Below are positions 6,972 to 15,116 of a stretch of DNA of 17,395 bases, in pieces; position 1 is the first letter of the stretch, and each line of letters starts with the position of its first letter. The translations under genes and the position numbers were made by a program. The stretch is taken from positions 1 through 17,395 of the forward strand of contig JAFPMR010000233.1 of assembly GCA_017411235.1 (NCBI GenBank), given 5' to 3'. Source of the DNA: Bacilli bacterium (lineage in GTDB: Bacteria > Bacillota_I > Bacilli_A > RF39 > UBA660). The notes under the pieces are model-generated. The model was not told the origin of the DNA. It made no database searches and was given only the letters and a program-made list of their open reading frames with translations.

Positions 6972-9152
6972 ATGGCTAAAAATATAAAAGGTATAACTAT
7001 TGAGATAGGTGGAGATACAACCAAGTTAGAATCAGCATTAAAAGATGTCAACAAAACTGTCTATTCTACTAATAGTGAATTAAGAAATCTTAATCAAGCA
7101 TTAAAGCTAGATCCAAAGAATACTGAGTTATTAGCTCAAAAACAAGATGTATTAAAAAAGAATATAGCAGCAACTACTGAAAGATTAAATACACTTAAAG
7201 AAGCCCAAAGACAAATGGGAGATTATAATTCTCTAACAGAAGAACAAAAAGAACAATATAGAGCATTAAGTGTAGAAATAGCCAAAGGAGAAGCTGCATT
7301 AAAACAACTTAATGAAGAAGGCTCAAGACAACCTAAAGATAATACTAAAGACTGGAAAGAAAAGTTAAAAGACTTAGGAGAAACAGCTAAAAAAGTAGCT
7401 GCTGAGTTAGGTAAAGTAACATTAGCAGTTGGAGGAGCTTTAACAGGATTAGTAACAGCTGGAGTTAAGTCTTATGCAGATTTAGAACAAAATCTAGGTG
7501 GAGTTGAAACTCTATTTGGAAAAAGTGCTGATAAAGTAGTTGAGAATGCAAAAAAAGCTTATAAAACTGCTGGAGTAAGTGCTAATGAATATATGGCTGG
7601 AGTAACTTCATTTAGTGCATCATTATTACAGTCATTAGGTGGAGATACAGCAAAAGCAGCTGATGTAGCTGATATGGCATTTAGAGATATGAGTGATAAT
7701 GCTAATAAGTTTGGTACTGATATGTCTAGTATTCAAAATGCTTATCAAGGATTTGCAAAACAAAACTACACAATGCTAGATAACTTGAAATTAGGTTATG
7801 GTGGTACTAAAACTGAAATGGAAAGATTATTAAAAGATGCTGAGAAGTTTAGTGGAGTTAAGTATGACATTAATAATCTTAATGATGTATATGAAGCAAT
7901 ACATGTAATTCAAGAAGAGATGGGAGTTACTGGTACTACAGCTCAAGAAGCAGAGAAAACAATAAGTGGCTCAGTAGCATCTATGAAAGCAGCATTTGAT
8001 AACTTTCTTAATGGAAGTGGAAGTCCAGAAGCATTAGCAGAATCATTAACAAATGTATTTTCTAATATAGGAGGTGCAATATTACAGTTAGCTCCAAGTA
8101 TATTATCTGGAGTAGTTACTTTAATTCAAACTCTAGTACCTCAAATATCACAATTATTGCTAACAATGATTCCACAATTATTAACTGCTATAACTAATAT
8201 GATTAACACTTTATTAAGTATGGTAACATCTAATCTTAGTGGTATATCAAAAGCATTATCAACAATTATTAATTCTGTAGTAACATTTATAACAAGTAAT
8301 TTACCTACTATTATTCAATTAGGATTACAATTAATAGTTGCATTGGCTCAAGGAATTGCTCAGTCATTACCACAATTAATACCATCAATTGTAGAATGTA
8401 TAACAACTATAGTTGATGTTATTCTAGATAATTTACCACAGATAATTATGGTAGCTTTAGATTTGATAGTTGCATTAGCATTAGGAATTGTAAAAGCATT
8501 ACCAAAATTAGCAGATAAAATACCTCAAATTATAACTAAGATAGTTGAAGTATTAACTAAGCCAGAAATGATAGTAAAATTAGTAGGAGCAGCATTAAAA
8601 ATAATGGTAGCATTAGCAGAAGGATTAATAAAAGCAATGCCACAAATAATAAGTGCAGTTCCAAAGATAATTACTGCTATAGTAAAAGGATTCTCAAATA
8701 ACATAAAGAATACTAACTGGGCTGAATTAGGAAAGAATATTATTAAAGGTATATGTGATGGATTTGGAAAAATAGGAAGTTATATTAGTAGAAAAGTTAA
8801 TGAAGTAAAAGACCAAGTAGTAAGTAAGTTCAAATCTATATTTGGTATTCATTCTCCATCTACATTAATGAGAGATACAATTGGATTAAATATAACAGCT
8901 GGTATTGGAGAAGGTATTGAAGAAGGAATACCTAAAGCATTAAAGGATGTTGACTTTGCAATGAAACAATTAAATGCTGGAATAGAAGCAAGTGTAAATC
9001 CTACAATTAATCCAAGTGTTACATATGAAACAAGTTACAATATGATGGCTAAAGCAATGAAAGAAGCTCTAAGTGATATGGATGTTGTAATGGATGATAA
9101 TAAGATGGGAAGATTTGTAGTTAAGACAGTAACAGATACAATTTATTCTTAG
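6972..9152 (+). CDS. Tail tape measure protein
   Basis: 726 residues from ATG 6972 (AAAGGAGA just upstream; an upstream in-frame ATG at 6945 lies on the terminator T-run and lacks a site). It sets tail length and is ejected with the DNA. Residues 1-118 are a coiled coil (TTKLESALKDVNKTV...). Residues about 145-165 are a hydrophobic segment (TLAVGGALTGLVTAGV). A conserved tape-measure core spans about 165-350 (VETLFGKSADKV, YTMLDNLKLGYGGTKTEMERLL). Residues 365-572 are strongly hydrophobic, with roughly 40-residue repeats (LP..I...L.LIVALA.GI...LP). The C-terminal motif KFKSIFGIHSPSTLMRD...AGIGEGI is typical of Firmicutes tape measures. At the usual 0.15 nm per residue it would predict a tail near 110 nm (inference). 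Confidence 0.95.
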   Translation: MAKNIKGITIEIGGDTTKLESALKDVNKTVYSTNSELRNLNQALKLDPKNTELLAQKQDVLKKNIAATTERLNTLKEAQRQMGDYNSLTEEQKEQYRALSVEIAKGEAALKQLNEEGSRQPKDNTKDWKEKLKDLGETAKKVAAELGKVTLAVGGALTGLVTAGVKSYADLEQNLGGVETLFGKSADKVVENAKKAYKTAGVSANEYMAGVTSFSASLLQSLGGDTAKAADVADMAFRDMSDNANKFGTDMSSIQNAYQGFAKQNYTMLDNLKLGYGGTKTEMERLLKDAEKFSGVKYDINNLNDVYEAIHVIQEEMGVTGTTAQEAEKTISGSVASMKAAFDNFLNGSGSPEALAESLTNVFSNIGGAILQLAPSILSGVVTLIQTLVPQISQLLLTMIPQLLTAITNMINTLLSMVTSNLSGISKALSTIINSVVTFITSNLPTIIQLGLQLIVALAQGIAQSLPQLIPSIVECITTIVDVILDNLPQIIMVALDLIVALALGIVKALPKLADKIPQIITKIVEVLTKPEMIVKLVGAALKIMVALAEGLIKAMPQIISAVPKIITAIVKGFSNNIKNTNWAELGKNIIKGICDGFGKIGSYISRKVNEVKDQVVSKFKSIFGIHSPSTLMRDTIGLNITAGIGEGIEEGIPKALKDVDFAMKQLNAGIEASVNPTINPSVTYETSYNMMAKAMKEALSDMDVVMDDNKMGRFVVKTVTDTIYS

Positions 9153-9162
9153 GAGGTGTAAT

Positions 9163-9864
9163 ATGAGATATTATGTAAGTATAAATGGAGTAAGTTCATT
9201 AACAAAAAATGGATTAGCAATAAAAGAATTACCTCCAATAAGTAAGCCTTCTATTAGAACTAATACAGAAACAATAGATGGTAGAGATGGAGATATAGTT
9301 ACTAGATTAGGTTATAGTGCATATGATAAGACTATAGAAATAGGATTATTTGGAAATTATGATACAGATGATATAATTGCATATTTTAATCAAAGTGGAG
9401 AAATAGTATTCTCTAATGAAGATGATAAATACTATAGATTTGAAATACTTAATCAAATAGACTTTGATAAGTTAGTAAAGTTTAGAACAGCAAATGTAGT
9501 ATTCCATTGTCAACCTTTTAAATATGAAGTTGGAGAAACTCCAGTTACATTATCATCTGGAAATAATACAGTTACAAATAAAGGAAATATCTATGCAAAA
9601 CCTATACTAAATATTGAAGGAACAGGAACAATAAGTGTAAGTCTAAATGGTAATCAAGTATTTAGTATAGATATGAGTAATACAAGTGAAATAACAATAG
9701 ATATAGAAAAGTTAGAAGCATATGATCCAAATGATAATACACTATTAAATAGAATAGTTACTGGAGATTATGATGATTTTAAATTAAATAGTGGAAGTAA
9801 TACTATTAACCTAAGTGGAACTATAACAAGTGCAAATATAAGTATGTATAGTAGGTGGTTATAA
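9163..9864 (+). CDS. Distal tail protein (Dit)
   Basis: 233 residues. It forms the hexameric hub at the tail end, joining the tube to the tail-tip proteins. Family features are the N-terminal strand-rich domain with ETIDGRDGDIVTRLGYSAYDKTI-type sequence (DGRDGDIV at about 39-46), VVFHCQPFKYEV at about 110-121 closing the N-terminal domain, and a galectin-like second domain opening with NKGNIYAKPILNIEG. Its length is close to that of short Dit proteins without extra carbohydrate-binding insertions. GGAGG (9152-9156) precedes ATG 9163, and its stop overlaps the next start as TAATG. Confidence 0.9.
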   Translation: MRYYVSINGVSSLTKNGLAIKELPPISKPSIRTNTETIDGRDGDIVTRLGYSAYDKTIEIGLFGNYDTDDIIAYFNQSGEIVFSNEDDKYYRFEILNQIDFDKLVKFRTANVVFHCQPFKYEVGETPVTLSSGNNTVTNKGNIYAKPILNIEGTGTISVSLNGNQVFSIDMSNTSEITIDIEKLEAYDPNDNTLLNRIVTGDYDDFKLNSGSNTINLSGTITSANISMYSRWL

Positions 9865-11561
9865 TGCTTAAAGTATTTCAACCTACAGACACAATTTATT
9901 CAAGCAATGGAGATATTGTATTAAAAGTATTTAAAGCAATAGTACATAAAGAAGATAATGGAGCTTTTTATCTAGAGATAGAAGCTCCTTTAGATTATGT
10001 TGATTATTTAGTATCTGGAAATATAATCAATGCTAATACTCCTCAAGGAGAGCAGTCATTTAGAATAACTAATGTAGAAAAGACAAGAAGCAAGATAAAG
10101 TTCCAAGCAAATCATTTATTCTATGATAGTATGAATTATCTAATAGAAGATAGCTATGTAGTAGATAAAAATTGTAATGATGCATTAGACCATTTGAATA
10201 ATGCTACAAGTGATGCAAGTCCATTCACAACAATTAGTGATATACAAAATATAGCAAGTTATAGATGTGTAAGAAAGAGCTTATATGAGGCTATTCAAGT
10301 AGTATTAGAAAGATGGGGAGGACATCTAGTAAGAAACAACTGGAGTATAGGAATATATGACACAATAGGACAAGACAATGGAGTAACAGTTAGATATGCT
10401 AAGAACTTAAAAGAAATAACAGCAACATACAACTGGGATGAAGTAGTAACAAAACTAATGCCAGTTGGAAAAGATGGAATATTATTAAATGCATTAGATC
10501 CAAATGCAAGTGTATATTTGGAATCTGGAGTACAATATGATATTCCATTTACAAAGACAGTATCATTCGAGCAAGATATAAATGAAGATGATTACAGAGA
10601 TGAAGATACTGGAGAAATAGATGAAGTAGCATATAAAACAGCCTTAATAGATGATTTAACAGATAAAGGTTATAGTTACTTAGCAGAGCATTCAACTCCA
10701 GCAGTAAATTATTCATTAAATGCTAATTTAGAAAAGATAAGTGATATAGGAGATACAGTAGAGGTTATAGATGAAAGACTAGGAATTAACCTATTTACTA
10801 ATGTAATATCATATGATTATGACTGCATTTTAGAACAATATACTCAAATAGAATTTGGTAATTTCATTCCAAAACTTGCTGATTTAATGAGTACAATAAG
10901 TGATACTACAGAAACATTAATACAAGAAAGTACAAGTACAATACAAGTAACATTAAATAGAGAATTAGAACAAGCTACATCTCAAATATGGGGAGCATTA
11001 AGTGATTCATATGTAATATATGATGGAGATAAAATCCTAATAGTAGATACATTACCTAAAGAGAATGCTACTAATGTAATAATGATAAATAATGGTGGTA
11101 TAGGATTTAGTAATACTGGAATTAACGGAGTATTCAATAGTGCATGGACAATAGACAATGTACTAAATATGGAACAAATAAATGTAATTAACTTAACAGC
11201 AGATTTGATAAAAGGTGGAACATTAAAACTAGGATCTAACTTAAATCAAAATGGAAATATAGAAGTCTATGATACAGCAAATAACCTAATAGCAGAATTA
11301 AACAACAATGGATTAAAAATGTATGGAGTAGATGGAAGTTATGTACTAATGAATAATCAAGTAGGATTTGCTGGATATAATAGAAATGGTAATAAAATAT
11401 ACTGGGTATCACAAGATGAATTTCATATGAAAAAATCAGTAATAGAAGAAGAGATAACATTATGTAATAAAATGAGATTTATACCAATAGAAATATATGA
11501 CAATGGAACACTAGTTAATGATGGTATTGGATTAGTATCAGTTGCTGGAGGTGGTAATTAA
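9864..11561 (+). CDS. Tail-tip/endopeptidase-type protein (Tal, Prophage_tail family)
   Basis: 565 residues from ATG 9864, which overlaps the Dit stop and has TAGGTGG six bases upstream; a GTG at 9855 is in frame but badly placed. Residues 1 to about 345 match the conserved gp27-like base of Tal proteins: LKVFQPTD..., FRITNVEKTRSKIKFQANHLFYD (about 67-89) and ISYDYDCILEQYTQIEFGNFIP (about 315-336). The C-terminal 200 residues (AALSDSYVIYDGDKIL-like segment, then a short beta-rich tail) carry no visible catalytic motif, so whether it degrades peptidoglycan is unclear. It sits between Dit and the receptor-binding protein, as expected for the central tail spike. A strong inverted repeat lies inside its 5' region at 9960-9988. 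Confidence 0.85.
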   Translation: MLKVFQPTDTIYSSNGDIVLKVFKAIVHKEDNGAFYLEIEAPLDYVDYLVSGNIINANTPQGEQSFRITNVEKTRSKIKFQANHLFYDSMNYLIEDSYVVDKNCNDALDHLNNATSDASPFTTISDIQNIASYRCVRKSLYEAIQVVLERWGGHLVRNNWSIGIYDTIGQDNGVTVRYAKNLKEITATYNWDEVVTKLMPVGKDGILLNALDPNASVYLESGVQYDIPFTKTVSFEQDINEDDYRDEDTGEIDEVAYKTALIDDLTDKGYSYLAEHSTPAVNYSLNANLEKISDIGDTVEVIDERLGINLFTNVISYDYDCILEQYTQIEFGNFIPKLADLMSTISDTTETLIQESTSTIQVTLNRELEQATSQIWGALSDSYVIYDGDKILIVDTLPKENATNVIMINNGGIGFSNTGINGVFNSAWTIDNVLNMEQINVINLTADLIKGGTLKLGSNLNQNGNIEVYDTANNLIAELNNNGLKMYGVDGSYVLMNNQVGFAGYNRNGNKIYWVSQDEFHMKKSVIEEEITLCNKMRFIPIEIYDNGTLVNDGIGLVSVAGGGN

Positions 11562-13501
11562 TGGCTACATTGACAACATCATGGCAAAGTTTTGCAAGTG
11601 CAAGTTTTAGTACTGGATCATCAACAGTAGTATTTTATTTAGAAGCAAGATATACATCTCAAAGTGTTAGTAATAATACAACTAATGTACAAACAAGATT
11701 AAGAAGTGATTTGACAAGTGGATATATATCAGGAGCAGGTTATAACTTTACTTGTACATATGCTAGTACAGTTAGTGGAAGTGGTGTTTGGAACTTTGGA
11801 GATGAAGTAATAACATCTGGAAGTAGTACAGTTAAACATAATAATGATGGTACTAAAACATTATCATTAAGTGCAACAGCATATAATAAATATTGGAACT
11901 TTACTAAAAACCTAAGTGCAAGTGTAAGTATTCCTAAAATAAATAGAATAGCAACAGCAACAAATGGAACTGATTTTAATGATGAAACAAATCCAACATT
12001 AACATTTACAAATCCAGCTGGATATCAAGTATTACCTTATCTTAATTTCTACTATAATGGACAAATATTAGTGCATTTAGAAAGACCAAAAGGAAATTAT
12101 ACAAGTCCATATGCATGGGTATTAACAGAGCAAGAAAGACAAGATATAAGAGATACAATAACTATGACATCAACAATAAATATTGTTGAAGGATTAGAAA
12201 CATATATTGGAAATACAAAAATAGGAGCTTCATCATTAACAAGAAGATTTACATTTATAAATGCTAATCCTACATTTAATGCTAGTTATCAAGATACTAA
12301 TTCAACAACAACTGCAATAACTGGAGATAATCAATTAATCGTTCAAAATCATAGTACATTGCAAATAAATGGAACTAATCTAAGTGCTAAAAAGAGTGCA
12401 ACATTATCAAGTATAGTAGCTAGTATAAATGGTGTAAATTATAATGGAACAATATCTGGAACTACTGCAACTTTTAATATTGGAGCATTAAATATATCAA
12501 ACAATATAAATGCAACAATAACATTAACTGATTCAAGAGGCTTAACAGCAGTAAACACATTACCAATAACAATACTAGAATATAGTCAACCTAGTGCAAT
12601 AATATCATTAGCAAGAGAAAATAACTTCTATTCAACTACTAACATAAAAGTAGAAGCTAATTATTCAAGTCTAGATAGTCATAATGTAATAACAATAAAG
12701 ACAAGATATAAAAAGACAACTGATGCTAATTATGGAGCATATGTAACATTAACAGATGGAGTTACAAGCCAATTAACATTAGATAACAATTATCAATGGG
12801 ATGTACAAGTATTATTACAAGATAGCATATCAAGTACAACATATAACTTAACATTAGATAGAGGTATTCCAATTGTATTCTTTGATAGATTAAAAAGGTC
12901 AACTGGAATAAATTGTATTCCAAGCAATAATGAAAGTTTAGAGGTATTAGGTGGAGATATATTAGACATAATAGGAGATAAAACAGATACATGGGCATCT
13001 GGAACAAGTTATGCAAAAGATGATTTTGTAACATATGAAAGATATATCTATAGAAATAAAACAGGAACAAATAATACTGCTCCAGATACTGATACAACTA
13101 ACTGGGAAAAAGTATCTATTTTAGAGTTAATGAAAGATATTGAATCAAGTGGTGGTTGGGTTAATTTAACTTTAACAAGTGCCTTTAAAAATTATAACAA
13201 CGATAATAATAATAGACCACGTTATAGAAAAATAGGAAAAACGGTAGAAATAAGAGGAATAATTGCACCAACTAACCAAATATCAGCCAATTCTTCAACA
13301 ACAATCGCCACAATTCCACAAGGTTATAGACCTAGCACTTGTCCTGCTAACACAGTATGTCAAGGTTCTGGTGTAAATAGATGGTGTTTAAGAGTTGAAT
13401 TAAACGGAAATATTGTTTGTGAAAGATATGGGTCAAGTTCAAATATAGCCATACCTACTACAGCATGGTTACCTTTTTACATTACGTATTTCATAGATTA
13501 G
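11561..13501 (+). CDS. Receptor-binding/baseplate protein with DUF859-like core, carbohydrate-binding module and fibre-head-like C-terminus
   Basis: 646 residues, a mosaic. Residues 1-125 are a beta-rich N-terminus (MATLTTSWQSFASASF). Residues about 126-470 resemble the DUF859 siphovirus family, ending in the characteristic LDRGIPIVFFDRLKRSTGINC (431-451). Residues 478-518 (WASGTSYAKDDFVTYE...YIYRNKT...NWEKV) match the pattern of small chitinase-type carbohydrate-binding modules. Residues 532-646 (KIGKTVEIRGII...TIATIPQGYRPS...WLPFYITYFID) resemble receptor-binding head domains of Firmicutes phages. The role is binding the host wall polysaccharide (inference from family). Codon use changes in the last ~300 bases: six CpGs, CGT and ACG codons, and four Cys codons, against one CpG in the preceding 1.6 kb. 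This suggests the tip was acquired separately. The start overlaps the previous stop as TAATG. Confidence 0.88.
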   Translation: MATLTTSWQSFASASFSTGSSTVVFYLEARYTSQSVSNNTTNVQTRLRSDLTSGYISGAGYNFTCTYASTVSGSGVWNFGDEVITSGSSTVKHNNDGTKTLSLSATAYNKYWNFTKNLSASVSIPKINRIATATNGTDFNDETNPTLTFTNPAGYQVLPYLNFYYNGQILVHLERPKGNYTSPYAWVLTEQERQDIRDTITMTSTINIVEGLETYIGNTKIGASSLTRRFTFINANPTFNASYQDTNSTTTAITGDNQLIVQNHSTLQINGTNLSAKKSATLSSIVASINGVNYNGTISGTTATFNIGALNISNNINATITLTDSRGLTAVNTLPITILEYSQPSAIISLARENNFYSTTNIKVEANYSSLDSHNVITIKTRYKKTTDANYGAYVTLTDGVTSQLTLDNNYQWDVQVLLQDSISSTTYNLTLDRGIPIVFFDRLKRSTGINCIPSNNESLEVLGGDILDIIGDKTDTWASGTSYAKDDFVTYERYIYRNKTGTNNTAPDTDTTNWEKVSILELMKDIESSGGWVNLTLTSAFKNYNNDNNNRPRYRKIGKTVEIRGIIAPTNQISANSSTTIATIPQGYRPSTCPANTVCQGSGVNRWCLRVELNGNIVCERYGSSSNIAIPTTAWLPFYITYFID

Positions 13502-13510
13502 GAGGTATAT

Positions 13511-13614
13511 ATGATTAATTTTATATAAATTGTTATGGATATAAAAACAACTCAATAGCAGGTGCAACATCTACATTTATGCAAACATTTATAACAGTTG
13601 AAGTAGTAGAATAG
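13511..13614 (+). pseudogene. Broken 34-codon phage ORF (single-base frameshift in a T run)
   Basis: A strong GGAGG (13501-13505) precedes ATG 13511, but the frame stops after five codons (MINFI, TAA at 13526-13528). Shifting back by one base at the TTTT run (13519-13522) gives an uninterrupted frame to TAG 13612-13614. That frame has a natural-looking ending (SIAGATSTFMQTFITVEVVE) just before the next gene's ribosome binding site. One missing T would restore a 34-residue protein. It may be a true lesion, a sequencing error or a -1 frameshift. The intended function is unknown; its place right after the receptor-binding gene suggests a tail accessory peptide. Confidence 0.55.
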
Positions 13615-13623
13615 GAGGGAATT

Positions 13624-13869
13624 ATGAGTGGAATTATCACAGCTTTAATATCTGGATTAAGTGTAGCAGTACCATCAATAATGGCTACTATCTTAACAAG
13701 TAAAGCTAACAATGAATTATTTGAGTATAAGATTAATGATTTAAAAGAAGATGTAAAAGTATTAAATGAGAAAGTACAAGTACATAATAACTTTGGAATA
13801 AAATTAGCAAAATTAGAAGAAAACATAACAAATATTCAAAGTGAAGTAAATGAATTAAAAAGGAAGTAG
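13624..13869 (+). CDS. Small membrane-anchored coiled-coil protein (XhlA/DUF7365-like)
   Basis: 81 residues. Residues 4-26 (IITALISGLSVAVPSIMATILTS) form one hydrophobic segment, and residues 30-81 form a charged coiled coil (EYKINDLKEDVKVLNEKVQVHNN...KLEENITNIQSEVNELKRK). The order is one N-terminal membrane helix, then a YKI..L...V..HN heptad, then a second coiled coil. It resembles small phage membrane proteins found beside tail-fibre and lysis genes, which are often annotated as XhlA-like or holin-associated. The topology fits a lysis accessory protein, but the holin proper lies 2 kb downstream, so the role is uncertain. GGAGGG at 13615-13620 supports the start. Confidence 0.7.
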   Translation: MSGIITALISGLSVAVPSIMATILTSKANNELFEYKINDLKEDVKVLNEKVQVHNNFGIKLAKLEENITNIQSEVNELKRK

Positions 13870-13879
13870 GAGGTATAAT

Positions 13880-14248
13880 ATGCAAAAGATAGAAGGAACT
13901 ACTATTAAAGTAAATAGAGGAGATGTATTAAGTTTTTCTTTATCATTAGAAAATGAAGATGAAACTCCATATACATTCCAAGAAGGAGATAAAATAATAT
14001 TCTCTATTTACAATAAAAAAGCATTAAATGAAAAAGCAGTATTAATAAAAGAAGTAGAAGCAACTTCTGGAGAAACTAGTATAAGTATCAATTGTACTAA
14101 AGAAGATATGACAATTGGAGAACTAATTAATAAAGAAGTAGAGTATTGGTATGAAATAGAACTAAATGGAGAACATACAATTATAGGTTATGATGATACT
14201 GGTGCAAAGATATTAATGCTATATCCAGAAGGAAGCAAGATACAATGA
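13880..14248 (+). CDS. Phage baseplate-region protein, beta-sandwich-like, function unknown
   Basis: 122 residues, strand-rich. The opening IEGTTIKVNRGDVLSFSLSLEN and the middle segment FQEGDKIIFSIYNKK resemble the N-terminal beta-sandwich of BppU-type baseplate proteins and similar stand-alone proteins that occur after tail-tip genes in gut Firmicutes phages. The C-terminal part (VEYWYEIELNGEHTIIGYDDTGAKILMLYPEG) continues the same style. I infer a virion accessory role from position and pattern, without a recognised catalytic or binding motif. GGAGG (13868-13872) precedes ATG 13880. It ends in TGA, the only TGA stop among the intact genes here, in an ATGA overlap with a possible start of the next gene. 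Confidence 0.75.
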   Translation: MQKIEGTTIKVNRGDVLSFSLSLENEDETPYTFQEGDKIIFSIYNKKALNEKAVLIKEVEATSGETSISINCTKEDMTIGELINKEVEYWYEIELNGEHTIIGYDDTGAKILMLYPEGSKIQ

Positions 14249-14256
14249 GAGGTATA

Positions 14257-14544
14257 ATGGAAAACAATGACACTATAAAAGGTGTCATTTATACTTCTGG
14301 AGAATTAAAAGGTAGAATAAACAATAATAATTCTATGACAGCAATTATAGATACTGAATCTATATCAAGACCAAATTATGATGGAGATTATACAATAATA
14401 CCTAGTATAAATGAGCAAACATTAGAAACTAAAAACAAAGTAATGACAGATAACTTGAATATAAAACAAATCCCATACTTTCAAACATCTAATCAGTATG
14501 GAGATACTATTTACATAGGGAAGGAGATAGACTATGGCAATTAA
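14257..14544 (+). CDS. Phage tail-region protein, function unknown
   Basis: 95 residues from ATG 14257 (AGAGG four bases upstream). An alternative ATG at 14245 overlaps the previous stop as ATGA and would add four residues. The C-terminal half (YDGDYTIIPSINEQTLETKNKVMTDNLNIKQIPYF, then SNQYGDTIYIG) is a segment I associate with small proteins or fibre domains downstream of tail tips in Firmicutes phages; P(S/K)xxEQxLxTKNKxMxDNxxIxxIPY is the recognisable core. A perfect 8-bp inverted repeat sits in its first codons (14266-14289). Its end overlaps the next gene by 11 bases. No enzymatic motif is visible; a structural role is inferred from context. Confidence 0.72.
   Translation: MENNDTIKGVIYTSGELKGRINNNNSMTAIIDTESISRPNYDGDYTIIPSINEQTLETKNKVMTDNLNIKQIPYFQTSNQYGDTIYIGKEIDYGN
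14266..14289 (+). promoter_or_regulatory. Perfect stem-loop in the first codons of the 14257 gene
   Basis: AATGACAC (14266-14273) and GTGTCATT (14282-14289) form an 8-bp stem with an 8-base loop starting nine bases after the ATG. It uses GAC and GTC codons, which are uncommon here (GAT and GTA dominate). It could slow initiation on this gene; no T-run follows, so it is not a terminator. Confidence 0.4.
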
Positions 14545-15106
14545 CAAAGTAATTTATGGTGGAGATACACTAATTGATCTAACTGGAGATACTATAACTG
14601 CTGCTGATATTATTAATGGAAAAACTACACATGATAAGAGTGGAGCAGTAATAACAGGAACATGTACATATGATAGTGATACATCAAGAGATACAGCAAA
14701 TGTAGCTGAGATACTAGCAACAAAGACAGCTCATGCAAGAGGAAGTTTACTAACTGGAACAATGACTAATAATGGAAGTGTAACTGGAACAATATCAAGT
14801 AAAGCAGAACAATATACAATACCAAATGGATATCATGATGGAAGTGGAAAAGTATCAATTGATTCTACAGAACAAGCAAAGATAATAGCTGGAAATATTA
14901 AAAGTGGAGTAGTTATTCTAGGAGTAACTGGAACATATACTGGTAGAAGTATATCAGCTCAAACAAAGACAGCAACTCCTACTACATCTCAACAAACAAT
15001 ATTACCAGATACAAATTATGATTATTTATCTCAAGTAACTATAAATGCTATACCATATGAAGAACAAAGTAATAGTGCTGGAGGTAAAACTGCAATAATT
15101 GGCTAG
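14534..15106 (+). CDS. Tail fibre-like protein with repeated G-T-rich segments (paralogue of the next gene)
   Basis: 190 residues. The N-terminus MAINKVIYGGDTLIDLTGDTITAADIINGKTTHDKSG is a common opening of fibre proteins in Firmicutes phages. It is followed by a string of short repeats in the style of 'VITGTC', 'LLTGTM', 'GSVTGTI' and 'LGVTGTY', then AEQYTIPNGYHDGSGKV (about 92-108). The C-terminus QTKTATPTTSQQTILPD...LSQVTINAIPY is a widespread module near fibre ends. The composition (Thr, Gly, Ser, Asn; one Cys, no Trp) fits an elongated beta structure. The first ~15 residues are nearly the same as in the following gene, showing duplication. The start has AAGGAGA at 14521-14527 and overlaps the previous gene. 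Confidence 0.78.
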   Translation: MAINKVIYGGDTLIDLTGDTITAADIINGKTTHDKSGAVITGTCTYDSDTSRDTANVAEILATKTAHARGSLLTGTMTNNGSVTGTISSKAEQYTIPNGYHDGSGKVSIDSTEQAKIIAGNIKSGVVILGVTGTYTGRSISAQTKTATPTTSQQTILPDTNYDYLSQVTINAIPYEEQSNSAGGKTAIIG

Positions 15107-15116
15107 GAGGTAGATT

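Noticed and set aside
9855..9863. GTG start three codons upstream for the Tal gene
   Set aside because: No RBS at proper distance; ATG 9864 makes the TAATG overlap seen at other junctions here.
12762..13097. 111-codon open frame on the minus strand
   Set aside because: Lies wholly inside the receptor-binding gene, is made of Leu/Tyr/Ile runs typical of the antisense of Asn/Thr/Ile-rich coding DNA, and has no RBS.
13533..13826. 97-codon open frame on the minus strand
   Set aside because: Antisense to the coiled-coil gene and the broken ORF; no RBS, low-complexity composition.
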